Assembly: GCA_015066445.1 (NCBI GenBank)
Contig: SVOK01000016.1
Span: 1-44,613 of the forward strand
DNA from: Oscillospiraceae bacterium
GTDB taxonomy: Bacteria; Bacillota; Clostridia; Oscillospirales; Acutalibacteraceae
Length of the DNA stretch: 44,613 nt
Reading direction: 5' to 3'
Made by a program: the position numbers and the translations under genes. This document shows positions 7,265-15,989 of the stretch, in pieces. Position 1 is the first letter of the stretch. Every line of letters begins with the position of its first letter. The notes beneath the pieces are model-generated. The model ran no database searches and was not told the DNA's origin. It was given only the letters and a program-made list of their open reading frames with translations.

Positions 7265-8536
7265 TTATCTCACATAATCGAATTCGATATCTAAAACATT
7301 AACGGTGTCGCCCTCTTTAACGCCCGCTTTTTCAAGAGCATCAATAATACCGCTTTGACGAAGTGTTCTTTCAAAATACTGAAGTGACTCGTAATCATCA
7401 GGGTCAACCCTGTTCATAATATCATCAAGCCATTCGCAATTTTCAACATAGAAAATACCGTTTTCTTCTCTTACAGTAAAGTCTCGCTTGTTTGACTTGA
7501 TTTCAGGCTCTATCTTAGGCTCTGCCTCATATTTCTTTATAGGCGGCAATTTTTGAAGCTCTGCCGCAACGAAATTGATAAGCTCAGATGTACCCTCAGC
7601 AATAGCAGCCATAACAGGGAAAAACTTATATCCCTTGCCCTCAAAATAGGTCTTAATGCGATCAACCTCACTTTCATCAGTAAGGTCGCATTTATTACCT
7701 ACCACTATCTGAGGACGCTCACAAAGCTCGCTACTGAAAACAGCAAGCTCGTGATTGATTTTTTCAAAATCCTCAATCGGGTCTCTGCCCTCACTGCCGG
7801 AAATATCCAGAACGTGCAAAAGCATTCTGCAGCGCTCAACGTGGCGCAAAAATTCGTGACCGAGACCTACACCCTCGCCTGCGCCCTCAATAAGACCAGG
7901 AATATCTGCCATAACAAAGGATGAGCCCTCGCCCATACGTACAACACCTAAAACAGGAGTAAGTGTTGTGAAATGATAATTGGCTATTTTAGGCTTTGCC
8001 TCGCTCACAACCGATACCAGAGTAGATTTACCCACATTTGGAAAACCTATAAGACCCACATCTGCAAGAAGCTTTAATTCAAGTGTTACATCAAGCTCCT
8101 CACCCATAGCTCCACTTTTGGCAAATCGGGGTACCTGACGTGTTGAGGTTGCAAAATGCTGATTTCCCCAACCGCCGTTACCGCCTTTAGCAATAACTAC
8201 GGGCTCTGCATCTGATATATCGGCAATAATTCTGCCTGTTTCGGCTTCCTTAACAAGAGTACCAACCGGCACCGAAATTACCAAATCGGGAGCGCTTTTA
8301 CCTGTACAACGCGAAGCACCGCCGTTCTGCCCCGGCTCTGCATTATATTTTCTTTTATAGCGGAAGTCAGCAAGAGTGGAAAGATTACTGTCTGCCTTAA
8401 AAACTATATTTCCACCTCTGCCGCCATCACCGCCGTCAGGACCGCCTGCAGCCACATATTTCTCTCTGTGAAAAGAAACTGCGCCATCGCCGCCTTTTCC
8501 TGCTTTTAAATGTATACTCGCTATATCTACAAACAT
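7265..8536 (-). CDS. obgE: GTPase Obg (CgtA), ribosome assembly
   Basis: 423 residues in three domains: glycine-rich Obg fold (1-157, GGDGGRGG and the KGGNGG segment), G domain (~158-330) with P-loop GFPNVGKST, switch DIPGLIEGA and NKCD, and a C-terminal OCT domain (~345-423). Obg is an essential GTPase in 50S assembly and the stress response. It starts right at the stop of the DUF2007-type gene. Its place downstream of rplU-rpmA is the conserved bacterial arrangement. Confidence 0.98.
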   Translation of the reverse strand: MFVDIASIHLKAGKGGDGAVSFHREKYVAAGGPDGGDGGRGGNIVFKADSNLSTLADFRYKRKYNAEPGQNGGASRCTGKSAPDLVISVPVGTLVKEAETGRIIADISDAEPVVIAKGGNGGWGNQHFATSTRQVPRFAKSGAMGEELDVTLELKLLADVGLIGFPNVGKSTLVSVVSEAKPKIANYHFTTLTPVLGVVRMGEGSSFVMADIPGLIEGAGEGVGLGHEFLRHVERCRMLLHVLDISGSEGRDPIEDFEKINHELAVFSSELCERPQIVVGNKCDLTDESEVDRIKTYFEGKGYKFFPVMAAIAEGTSELINFVAAELQKLPPIKKYEAEPKIEPEIKSNKRDFTVREENGIFYVENCEWLDDIMNRVDPDDYESLQYFERTLRQSGIIDALEKAGVKEGDTVNVLDIEFDYVR

Positions 8537-8920
8537 TTAATTTTCTTCTTCCTCAACAAAAAACTCGCCATCAAACTCTGTTTCGGACTCTAAAAACTCC
8601 TTATAAAGCTCCTCGGCTTTTTCAAAATCACCGCTGTCAACATAAATTTCTTCTGCAACAAAACCGCCGCCGAAAACCACCTTCATAGCACCATTGCTCG
8701 CTTCGCTGCCCGAATTTGGAATGGAGTTTGAATTTAGTATATCCCTTAATATTTCAGCTGATACAACATCATCAAGTGTAGCCAAAAGAACAGGTCTTTC
8801 TATTACCTTTTCTTCCATCTCGTCATTTTCTTCGGATTTAACAGTTAAATCTGCACCGCAAATAGGGCAAAGCTCTGCGTTATCTTCACATTCACAATTA
8901 CATACATGACAGATTTTCAT
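8537..8920 (-). CDS. Zinc-ribbon DUF2007-type protein
   Basis: 127 residues from the ATG at 8920. An ATG nine nt upstream is only 1 nt from the AAAGGA and so is not used. The N-terminus has a CxxC...CPxC zinc ribbon (ICHVCNCE, CPICGADL). Residues ~45-110 match DUF2007 (LLATLDDVVSAEILRDIL..., then IYVDSGDFEKAEELYKEFL), a small domain of putative signalling function. The tail is very acidic. It lies between rpmA and obgE, separated from rpmA by a terminator. Confidence 0.7.
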   Translation of the reverse strand: MKICHVCNCECEDNAELCPICGADLTVKSEENDEMEEKVIERPVLLATLDDVVSAEILRDILNSNSIPNSGSEASNGAMKVVFGGGFVAEEIYVDSGDFEKAEELYKEFLESETEFDGEFFVEEEEN

Positions 8921-8949
8921 ACCGGACATATCCTTTCAAGTAAAAATAA

Positions 8950-8979
8950 AGTTCGGGAATTAATATTAACTCCCGAACT
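8950..8979 (-). terminator. Terminator after rpmA
   Basis: Stem AGTTCGGGA / TCCCGAACT on the minus strand, followed by a T-rich tract, 13 nt past the rpmA stop. Some read-through to obgE is likely because no promoter is obvious downstream. Confidence 0.7.
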
Positions 8980-8991
8980 CAATGTTACAAA

Positions 8992-9273
8992 TTATTCAGC
9001 AGCGTAAATGCTAACCTGCTTACGGTCTCTGCCTAATCTTTCAAATTTTACCTTACCGTCGATAAGAGCAAAAAGTGTATCATCAGAGCCACGGCCAACA
9101 TTGTTGCCGGGATGAATGTGTGTTCCTCTTTGGCGAACCAAAATGTTACCAGCTAAAACGAACTGACCGTCAGCACGCTTAACACCAAGACGCTTGGACT
9201 CACTGTCACGACCGTTCTTGGTAGAACCCACACCCTTTTTGTGAGCGAATAACTGAATGTTAATCTTTAACAT
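8992..9273 (-). CDS. rpmA: 50S ribosomal protein L27
   Basis: 93 residues, full length. The start is the ATG at 9273; the possible GTG nine nt upstream is part of the GGAGGTG ribosome binding site. The N-terminus [14 protein letters not shown] carries the Firmicutes extension removed by Prp between F and A, exposing the AHKKG tail that reaches the peptidyl-transferase centre. The gene overlaps prp by 14 nt, so protease and substrate are translationally linked. Confidence 0.98.
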   Translation of the reverse strand: MLKINIQLFAHKKGVGSTKNGRDSESKRLGVKRADGQFVLAGNILVRQRGTHIHPGNNVGRGSDDTLFALIDGKVKFERLGRDRKQVSIYAAE

Positions 9274-9592
9274 ATTTTGCACCTCCGTAAATTCTAATGT
9301 TATTACTGTATTGATCGGATAATTCTTCTAAATGAAGCTTGAAGCCTTCTAAAACCTTAACCGCACTATCCGAGGGGTTTTTAACCTCAAAAAGCATCTT
9401 CGCTTCATCGACCGAAGCTGCTGCCTCATCCCCGATTATTTCGGTTATTGTGTTGGCTGTCATATAAGCTGCGCTCGAAACCGCCGCACAGACTATTTTT
9501 CCGATCTCGTCGTCACCGTCCTTAGAACAGTGACCGCTGAGTGAAAAACCGTAAATCCTTTTTTCATCAGCCAGAAATTTTACACTTGTCAT
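9260..9592 (-). CDS. prp: Ribosomal-processing cysteine protease Prp
   Basis: 110 residues. The catalytic pair is visible: H21 in SLSGHCS and C35 in [10 protein letters not shown]. Prp removes the N-terminal extension of L27, here encoded by the next, overlapping gene. Between rplU and prp lies a MITE-like palindrome (9596-9873) in place of the usual short spacer. As a result prp lacks a clear Shine-Dalgarno, and its immediate upstream sequence comes from the repeat. Confidence 0.95.
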   Translation of the reverse strand: MTSVKFLADEKRIYGFSLSGHCSKDGDDEIGKIVCAAVSSAAYMTANTITEIIGDEAAASVDEAKMLFEVKNPSDSAVKVLEGFKLHLEELSDQYSNNIRIYGGAKYVKD

Positions 9593-9595
9593 AAT

Positions 9596-9873
9596 TAGGG
9601 TAAAGTGAATAATCCAAACTTCGTTTTAAAAAGGTGGATTTTCGTTCATCCTTTGTTGAAATACTCGTTAATCCGTTAGGATTAACTGCGTTTTGTGCCT
9701 CGACTGAACTAAAATCCTCACTTTTTAAAATCTTCGACCTCAAAGCGAGAAGATTTCGAGGGATTTTTATTCAAGTCAGACGCAGTAAGGCTTATGCCTT
9801 ACAAGAATGAATTGGGTGAAAAGCACCGAAATAATCCGCTTTGAGGCGGGTTCGGATTGTTCGCTTTGCCCTA
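9596..9873. mobile_element. 278-bp MITE-like palindromic element between rplU and prp
   Basis: The ends are inverted repeats: TAGGGTAAAGTGAATAATCC and, reverse complemented on the right, TAGGGCAAAGCGAACAATCC (17 of 20, all changes transitions). Both begin with TA, consistent with a TA target duplication. The interior is itself quasi-palindromic, with stems AATCTTC/GAAGATT (9729-9755) and GTAAGGC-TTAT-GCCTTAC (9785-9802). It has no credible ORF. The right end supplies the TAG stop codon of rplU. It resembles Tc1/IS630-mobilised MITEs; the transposase family is inferred only from the TA ends. Confidence 0.65.
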
Positions 9874-10176
9874 TCCGATTTCGTTAATCTGAACCTTAGT
9901 GTAGGGTTGTCTGTGGCCCATTTTGCGTGAGCTGCTCTTCTTAGGCTTGTAAGTAAATACTGTGATTTTCTTACCCTTACCGTTCTTGAGAACAGTACCC
10001 TTAACGAAAGCATCCTTAACGTAAGGCTTACCAACCTTTAAAGTTCTGTTGTTTACAGCAACAACCTTGTCGAAGGTAACTTCCTCATCAACCTGAGCAT
10101 CAAGCTTCTCAACGTAGATAACGTCACCGTTCTGAACACGGTACTGCTTTCCGCCTGTTTCAATGATTGCGTACAT
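9871..10176 (-). CDS. rplU: 50S ribosomal protein L21
   Basis: 101 residues, normal length, with the standard start [15 protein letters not shown] and the conserved C-terminal [16 protein letters not shown] segment. It binds 23S rRNA in the large subunit. Its TAG stop is also the first three bases of the MITE-like terminal repeat, so insertion happened exactly at the end of the gene without visibly shortening the protein. It is preceded by a structured leader and a strong promoter. Confidence 0.98.
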   Translation of the reverse strand: MYAIIETGGKQYRVQNGDVIYVEKLDAQVDEEVTFDKVVAVNNRTLKVGKPYVKDAFVKGTVLKNGKGKKITVFTYKPKKSSSRKMGHRQPYTKVQINEIG

Positions 10177-10179
10177 TTT

Positions 10180-10262
10180 TTACACCTGCCATTATTTTAC
10201 AGTCTCGCTACAGATAGGCGTGCGCCAAAATAGGCACAACTTAAAAAGCCCACAATATGCGG
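10180..10262 (-). promoter_or_regulatory. L21 leader (autoregulatory 5' UTR)
   Basis: Between the predicted transcription start and rplU, the minus strand forms two hairpins: AAGCC...GGCTT and TGTGCC-TATTTT-GGCGCA. Position and general form agree with the Firmicutes L21 leader, thought to bind L21 and lower expression of the operon. A covariance-model match was not run. Confidence 0.6.
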
Positions 10263-10269
10263 CTTACAC

Positions 10270-10298
10270 ATTCTACCACAGCAAAATGCGTTTGTCAA
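10270..10298 (-). promoter_or_regulatory. Sigma-A promoter of rplU operon
   Basis: TTGACA, 17-nt spacer, TAGAAT on the minus strand; a near-consensus housekeeping promoter about 95 nt upstream of rplU. Confidence 0.9.
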
Positions 10299-10315
10299 CA
10301 CTTTTTTAACTCTTT

Positions 10316-11986
10316 TTATACCTCAAATTCAAAGCTTACATCGCCAAGTCCGGAAGTTATCTCAAAATCAATAAGATATACGGTAACTAACTTAGATTCA
10401 GGTCTTACACTTGTATATTCCCCTGTACTGAGCCCAACTTTACAAAGCTTGTTATCGAACAGAAGCTTAACATTACCTATTTTTACATAAGACTCAAAAA
10501 TCTGCGGCTCAATAAGAGTAACAAACCGTTCTGTAACCCTTGAGCTGTCAATGTTAAAACTATCTGTCAGTTTTATGGAATTTTCGCCGAATACTATATT
10601 TCTTGTGAGTTTTTCAAGGTCTTCTATATCATAAGCAGAAGAAATTTCAACCGAAACAGTACCGTCAGCATTATATGAAAGATCACCACGTCTTTTCCAG
10701 CCTGCCAACTGAGCCTTACCGTCTATAATAGGAACGCTGTGACCTAAAGAGGAACTGCAAATATGCTCATATCTGTGTTCATTCTGGAAATACTGGAGAG
10801 TATAAAGCGGAGCACCTATATCACACAGCACCTGACCGCTCTCATCTGCTAATATGAAGCTTCCTATATCGTTATGGTTATGAGGCTCCGAGTTATGACC
10901 ACCCTTGATTACAAAGGAATATTTATCCCTGTTAGCTGTGAATTGATGTGCGTCCTTCGCATAAATATCCTCTGCCTTAAAGGGAGTTTCAGGTAGCTCG
11001 GGGTCGAAATAAATAAACGCTCTTACGCACTCAGAAAAGCTTGAGGTTTTAACGCTTAACAGCTCAGGCGGTAAAATGCGAACATCTTCAGGGAATTTTT
11101 TATTAAGTAAATACTGTATCATAGCGCAGGCCTTGCCGTTGCGATGACCGTCCGAAAAGCTAACAGTTGCATTTCCTTTAATAAAGCAACGTTGCATATA
11201 ACAGGAGATATTTTTAACCTTTTCTCCTTTTAAAAGCTCAACCTCACCTTTAGTGTACCTATTATATAAATCTGCAAAAATAATAAAATTTCCAAAACCG
11301 TAACCGCAGTAGCTCGGTCCTTCAAGGCAGGTGCCGTCATTAGGAAAGGTATTTATAAAAGCATTGAGTGTTTTTAAAAGTCTCGGCTTTAATTCTTCAA
11401 AAAGCTCAGGGTCTAAATACATAAGTGCTCCTGCAACGCTGCCGCCGCAAACTGCCGCCCAGTTGTTTTCGCCCGCTTCCCACCAGAATTTACCTTTTTT
11501 ATAATTTTCAAATACTCTGCGGTGTACCTCATAATCAATGCGTTCACCTATAAGCGGCTCTAATCTTTCACCTAATATATCACGGATTTCAGCAAGCCAG
11601 AGAGCTGTTTCAGCATTATCAAGGTCAACCTGAGTGGTATCTACTGCGATAGTGCCGTTAGTGTGAGCTGTAAGCGCCCAGGAATACTCATCACAAGTAG
11701 CCCAGATAATCTCGTGAAGTTCTTTTATATATTTTTCCTCTTCGGGATAAATAAGGGCTAAAATCGCAGTAGTAGCAAGCCATGTGCGGCGGCTGAAATA
11801 AGTGCTATCAAAATTAGTTCTGACACCTGTTTTATGACATTCCACACGCTCATAGTAGCTAAGATTTAAAATCTTGTCCTGACGGTTATCGTCATAAGCT
11901 TTTTTTACACGCTCAATTATCCATTCATATTGAGGATTGTTTCTAACCTCTTGCCAAAACTGTGGATTTTTTGCTTTTTCTAACAT
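10316..11986 (-). CDS. Heparinase II/III-like protein (polysaccharide lyase type)
   Basis: 556 residues. The first ~320 form an alpha/alpha-toroid region (NNW at 174-176, EGPSYCGYG at 222-230). The C-terminal part is the beta-sandwich with the family motif HNSEPHNHNDIG (364-375). In heparinase II/III lyases an Asn, a Tyr and the H-x-H-x-D region bind and cleave uronate-containing glycans, so catalysis looks possible. No signal peptide is present, so it would act in the cytoplasm on imported oligosaccharides. It is the last gene of the redox/catabolic cluster. The exact substrate is unknown. Confidence 0.8.
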   Translation of the reverse strand: MLEKAKNPQFWQEVRNNPQYEWIIERVKKAYDDNRQDKILNLSYYERVECHKTGVRTNFDSTYFSRRTWLATTAILALIYPEEEKYIKELHEIIWATCDEYSWALTAHTNGTIAVDTTQVDLDNAETALWLAEIRDILGERLEPLIGERIDYEVHRRVFENYKKGKFWWEAGENNWAAVCGGSVAGALMYLDPELFEELKPRLLKTLNAFINTFPNDGTCLEGPSYCGYGFGNFIIFADLYNRYTKGEVELLKGEKVKNISCYMQRCFIKGNATVSFSDGHRNGKACAMIQYLLNKKFPEDVRILPPELLSVKTSSFSECVRAFIYFDPELPETPFKAEDIYAKDAHQFTANRDKYSFVIKGGHNSEPHNHNDIGSFILADESGQVLCDIGAPLYTLQYFQNEHRYEHICSSSLGHSVPIIDGKAQLAGWKRRGDLSYNADGTVSVEISSAYDIEDLEKLTRNIVFGENSIKLTDSFNIDSSRVTERFVTLIEPQIFESYVKIGNVKLLFDNKLCKVGLSTGEYTSVRPESKLVTVYLIDFEITSGLGDVSFEFEV

Positions 11987-11997
11987 ATTTAAACCTC

Positions 11998-12990
11998 CTA
12001 TGCCATGGTTTCAAGCATTTTAATTGTTACTTCATAATCTGTTTTTTCGCCGTTTATAAATTTATTATACTCAGCGAGCATATACTCTGCCATTCTGTGC
12101 ACTTCGTTGCCTGCACTTCCTGCTATATGTGGCGTTAAAACGCAGTTTTTAAGTGTATAGAACGGGTGGTTATCCTCAGGTGGCTCAGGTTCTGTCACAT
12201 CAAGAACAGCCACAATATCCGGACGGTTACTAAGCACCTCACAAAGCTCTGCTTCCACCACCTGCGCACCTCTACCGGTGTTTAAAAAAGTGGCATTGGG
12301 AAGCATTGCTTCAAATAGCTTGCCACAAAGCATACCCTTAGTCTGCTCGTTATTTGCAAGATGATTTGATATCACATTACACTCAGCAAAAATTCTTTCA
12401 AGCGAGCATTTCTCTACGCCTAATTCCTCTGCAGTTTCGTCAGGCAAAAAGGGGTCAAATACCAAAACCTCTAAGTTATAGCTCTTTAGCATTTTTATTA
12501 CCAGTTTACCTATCATTCCGGCTCCTATAATACCGATTTTAGCGCTGTAATTACCGATATAGCCTGAAAAGATTTTTTTAGCAGCGCTGTACTCTACTTT
12601 ATTTGACATTAAACAGCTTCTGTAAAAGCCTTTATTAGCAAGAATTATCTGAGCTACAGTATATTCAGCAACAGGTACCGCATTTGCAGCCCAAGCCGAA
12701 AACACCTTTACTCCGCAGTTTAAAAACGGGCGTGCGAAATGCTGAACTGTTCCTGCAGCATAAAACACGCATTTAAGACTCGGAAAACATTTCTTAATTT
12801 TTTCCTCAGAAAACCATGGCATACCCCAAGTGGAGAAAATATACTCAGTAAAGGCAAATTTCTGAGGATTTTCCAACACCTCTGCTTTGCTGAAAATTTC
12901 TACTCTTTCCCCCATCAGCTCTTTTTGCACTTTTTGAGGGAAGACATTGTTTACTGCCGCTTTGTTACCATTTATAAATACTGTCTTCAT
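11998..12990 (-). CDS. D-isomer-specific 2-hydroxyacid dehydrogenase family protein
   Basis: 330 residues from the ATG at 12990; the upstream TTG at 13002 lies inside the previous gene and lacks a proper ribosome binding site. The NAD-binding motif is GIIGAGMIGKLVIKML (~145-160). Family residues follow: NTGRGAQVVEAEL, DVTEPEPP and the catalytic His region TPHIAGS. The family oxidises or reduces 2-hydroxy acids with NAD. The start lies 2 nt beyond the end of the isomerase gene, so the two are coupled. Substrate probably a sugar acid, by context only. Confidence 0.8.
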   Translation of the reverse strand: MKTVFINGNKAAVNNVFPQKVQKELMGERVEIFSKAEVLENPQKFAFTEYIFSTWGMPWFSEEKIKKCFPSLKCVFYAAGTVQHFARPFLNCGVKVFSAWAANAVPVAEYTVAQIILANKGFYRSCLMSNKVEYSAAKKIFSGYIGNYSAKIGIIGAGMIGKLVIKMLKSYNLEVLVFDPFLPDETAEELGVEKCSLERIFAECNVISNHLANNEQTKGMLCGKLFEAMLPNATFLNTGRGAQVVEAELCEVLSNRPDIVAVLDVTEPEPPEDNHPFYTLKNCVLTPHIAGSAGNEVHRMAEYMLAEYNKFINGEKTDYEVTIKMLETMA

Positions 12991-12991
12991 T

Positions 12992-13738
12992 TCATTCACC
13001 AACTATTTCCAAAAGTGATTTATATTCCGTTTCAAGGCTTTGAGGCTTACCGTCCGGCATAAATTCAAGCAATAAATTCTCATTTCCGCTGAATTTCTTT
13101 AAATATTCACGCCATTCGTCCCTCGCCTCAATAAGAGGAAGCTTATTTTCTCCTTGCCAATTAAAAACGTGAATATTAACGGTATATTCGGCAATTTTTT
13201 CGGCGTATTCCAAATTGGTTGCAAAATCTTTAAATTGATTAGGCTGCCAATACATTTTAAAGTTTTTGCTGTTTACCGCTTTCATCAGCTCCAAAGTGGA
13301 GGCGAGCGTGTTAGTATAGCTCCAACTGTGACATTCGCAGCAAAGAATAACATCATTTTCTTCAGCAATAGCTGCCAATTTGCGGCAGTTTTCAAATAAG
13401 CTTTTCTTTTCTTCTGGCGGATACTTTTCGCTGTCCTTGTCTCCGCACCAGATACGCAATACATCAGTACCAAGTATTTTAGCGGCATTAATATAGCTTT
13501 CAAGCTCTTCTATAGGTGTTACTCCCGCTCGGAAATATGTTCCGTAAGAAGAACATTCAATACCGTTTTTCTTCTGATATTCAGCTATTTCCTTAAGTTG
13601 CAAATCCTCTTTGCAAGGCGCATGAACATCACTCCCCCACTCAACAACAGAAATACCGACACTTTTCATCAAATCAATTATCTGAAAAGGAGTGAGCTCT
13701 CTGAAAGAAACCGAAACCAAGCCTAATTTGTTATTCAT
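12992..13738 (-). CDS. TIM-barrel sugar phosphate isomerase/epimerase
   Basis: 248 residues of the AP endonuclease 2 / xylose-isomerase-like TIM barrel. Metal ligands typical of the family can be placed in VVEWGSD, CCECHSW, NIHVFNW and LLLEFMPDG. Members interconvert keto-sugars or inosose-type compounds. It sits between the deacetylase remnant and the dehydrogenase within the minus-strand cluster. The length is slightly below the usual 260-290 residues, but the barrel seems complete. Confidence 0.8.
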   Translation of the reverse strand: MNNKLGLVSVSFRELTPFQIIDLMKSVGISVVEWGSDVHAPCKEDLQLKEIAEYQKKNGIECSSYGTYFRAGVTPIEELESYINAAKILGTDVLRIWCGDKDSEKYPPEEKKSLFENCRKLAAIAEENDVILCCECHSWSYTNTLASTLELMKAVNSKNFKMYWQPNQFKDFATNLEYAEKIAEYTVNIHVFNWQGENKLPLIEARDEWREYLKKFSGNENLLLEFMPDGKPQSLETEYKSLLEIVGE

Positions 13739-13747
13739 AAAATCACT

Positions 13748-14007
13748 CTATTCTAAAACTGTCATACTACCCTTTTTAAGTAATACATTTTTCTTGTTTG
13801 CCCAGACATAAACATCTGTATCAGTAGGATTATATATGTATTTTCCTTTTCTATCATATACCGCAAATCAAGATTAAAGGTGCTTTTAATACCCCATTTT
13901 TCAAAACCCTCAACAATTCGGCGGTCTTCAAAATGCCCGTCATCAAAGCTGAACGTAACCGTCCTGAGCTTAAAATCAGGAAAACGCAGGAATAATTCGT
14001 TAAGCAT
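13748..14007 (-). pseudogene. Polysaccharide deacetylase remnant with internal deletion
   Basis: GGAGGTAAGG precedes the ATG at 14007. The product begins MLNELFLRFPDFKLRTVTFSFDDG, with the NodB-domain metal motif, and runs to KWGIKSTFNLD. The original reading frame is then lost. A second frame from about 13870 encodes a coherent tail, AVYDRKGKYIYNPTDTD... to WANKKNVLLKKGSMTVLE, ending at 13748. The middle of the NodB domain, including the H-x3-H metal ligands, is missing. It is best explained by a deletion with frameshift in a deacetylase of about 250-300 residues. That the tail belongs to the same ancestral gene is inferred. Confidence 0.7.
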
Positions 14008-14023
14008 TGCCTTACCTCCAAAA

Positions 14024-15922
14024 TTAATAAATATTACCGTTTTCTCGGTACTGTCTCCAGATATTTTCAAAGAAATCATCATTTTGAGGAATCGGCCTTA
14101 CATCACGCCAAGAGGATACAAAACCGTTTTCTGTTAAAATAGTTTCTTGAATTTTACTTCGGGTATTTCCTTTTTCCTCTGTGAAGCGGAAAATTTCTTC
14201 AAGCCCGTCACGAAGCTTTCCGTTTTCATCAAAGTAAAGACTGGAGCCTCTTGTATCCCCTACCGTTTTTGAATAATCTATCATAGCGGTCACAACCGCG
14301 CTTTGAGTGTAAAGAATATCCTTTAATTTATAATAAAGATATATTTTTGCTTTATCCTTAACAAAACATTTTGAAAGTGCTGCTATCTCAGCATTAGCGC
14401 TGTCTAATGCGCATTTTAAACCCTCTGCATTTCTTATTGCTGCCGCATTATCACTCATTCTTCTTTGAGCACCCTTAATATATGTTTCGATATTATCGGA
14501 AATATCTCTGAAGCTTTTGTTATTATAATCGTATTTATTTTCGGTGTCTGACAATATTTTTTCAAAAACACCGTCTTCAATTAACTTATTTCCGTTTTGA
14601 GAGATATACTGAGCTGCACGAAGACTTCCCACCTGACCCGCATTAAGAGCAGACCCCCCTGGACGGGTTATACCGTGAGTTCCTGCACATTCGCCTGCAC
14701 AGAACAAGCCTTTAACCGAGGTCTGCCACCACATATCAACCGCAATACCGCCGTTGTTGTGTTGTGCGCAAAGGGCGATTTCAAGGTATTCCTTAGTAAT
14801 ATCCAAACCTTTACCCTTATAGAGTTCGATTGCAGGGGTATTCATTTTACTTAGTCTTTCAATAGGTGTACCAAATGTAGCCTCTGCTTTGCTTAAATAT
14901 TCAAAAGCCTCGTCTGATAATTTATTATATTCTATCAAATCCATACCAAAAGGATTTTTAGTGAAATCAAGATAAACTCTGCGGTTTTTGAGCACACATT
15001 CACGGTAAACCAGCAAATCAATTACAGACGAGCCACTAAGCACCTTTTTAGAATCAAACGGCCACTGATAACCTTTAAGGAACACCATAGAAAGTGCTTC
15101 ATACTTATCCTCAAAATAATCAGCCAAGAATTCATATTCGTTCCCCTTTTCATCTACCGATACAAAGCGGGGCAACACCTGCATATATGTACCCGATACA
15201 TTCCAACGTGGATTAACCGACGCTAAACCATACTGCCATTCTGTTAAATTTTGAGCTTTAGCACCTGCAAGAAGTGCAAGACTTGTAGTACCTGTATGAC
15301 ATTCTGGATAAACACTATCGGCATAAATGCCTGCAGGACCGCCTGTACACATAACAATATCTGCACACTTAAATGCAATTAACTCTCCGCTCGCCTTTTC
15401 TATGCACAAAATACCGCAAACCACATCATTATACTTTAAAATTTCTATTGCAAGGTAGCCACTGTATACTTCAATGCCTAAATTTTCCGCATTTTTCTGC
15501 AAGGCTTCGGTCATAAATTTAGAGGTTAAAGGGCCTGCACTTGTCGCTCTGGCATACGGGTCGTGGTCGGTTTTATAGCCAACATATTCGCCAAAACGGT
15601 TTACAGGAAACTGAACACCCAGCTCGCACAAATTCATAAACGAACGAACAGATAATGCCGCCTCGCAAAGGGCATTATCACCGTCAACCGAACCTCCTGC
15701 AAAGAGGTTTTCAGCCATCTTATAAACACTATCAGGGCTATCTCCGCCAAGACCCAATTTATAATAGGTCTGCTTATCACTGCCTGTATTTCTTGAAGTT
15801 CCGCAACCTTTAGCCTCGGTAACGATAGCAACATTCTTGCCAAATTGCTTAAGTCTGCAAGCAGCATTATAACCTGCCGCACCTGTACCTATTACTATTG
15901 CTTCGTATTCGAAAATTTTCAT
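14024..15922 (-). CDS. FAD-binding oxidoreductase (fumarate reductase/aspartate oxidase-like)
   Basis: 632 residues from the ATG at 15922 (ACGGTGA five nt upstream; an earlier start lacks support). The Rossmann motif is GTGAAG at residues 12-17. The C-terminal FAD segment GLFCAGECAGTHGITRPGGS and QHNNGGIAV are typical of succinate dehydrogenase/fumarate reductase flavoproteins. Members reduce C=C bonds next to carboxylates or run the reverse reaction. No partner iron-sulfur or cytochrome subunit is adjacent, so the electron source is unclear. The OYE-like gene in the same unit is another flavin reductase. The substrate is unknown. Confidence 0.8.
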   Translation of the reverse strand: MKIFEYEAIVIGTGAAGYNAACRLKQFGKNVAIVTEAKGCGTSRNTGSDKQTYYKLGLGGDSPDSVYKMAENLFAGGSVDGDNALCEAALSVRSFMNLCELGVQFPVNRFGEYVGYKTDHDPYARATSAGPLTSKFMTEALQKNAENLGIEVYSGYLAIEILKYNDVVCGILCIEKASGELIAFKCADIVMCTGGPAGIYADSVYPECHTGTTSLALLAGAKAQNLTEWQYGLASVNPRWNVSGTYMQVLPRFVSVDEKGNEYEFLADYFEDKYEALSMVFLKGYQWPFDSKKVLSGSSVIDLLVYRECVLKNRRVYLDFTKNPFGMDLIEYNKLSDEAFEYLSKAEATFGTPIERLSKMNTPAIELYKGKGLDITKEYLEIALCAQHNNGGIAVDMWWQTSVKGLFCAGECAGTHGITRPGGSALNAGQVGSLRAAQYISQNGNKLIEDGVFEKILSDTENKYDYNNKSFRDISDNIETYIKGAQRRMSDNAAAIRNAEGLKCALDSANAEIAALSKCFVKDKAKIYLYYKLKDILYTQSAVVTAMIDYSKTVGDTRGSSLYFDENGKLRDGLEEIFRFTEEKGNTRSKIQETILTENGFVSSWRDVRPIPQNDDFFENIWRQYRENGNIY

Positions 15923-15950
15923 AATTTCACCGTTCAATATCAATCTTAAA

Positions 15951-15979
15951 CGGACAGTCGAGGACGCCTGTCCCTACAA
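15951..15979. repeat. Short palindromic intergenic repeat (GTAGGGACAG family)
   Basis: Stem GGACAG / CTGTCC within a unit reading TGTAGGGACAGG... on the minus strand. Similar hairpins occur at 23348, 31343 and 32986. Confidence 0.7.
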
Positions 15980-15989
15980 TGACTGTAAA

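Noticed and set aside
9792-10034. 80-codon minus-strand frame across rplU and the palindrome
   Set aside because: Out of frame with the certain rplU gene and partly inside the MITE-like repeat; no ribosome binding site or recognisable protein.
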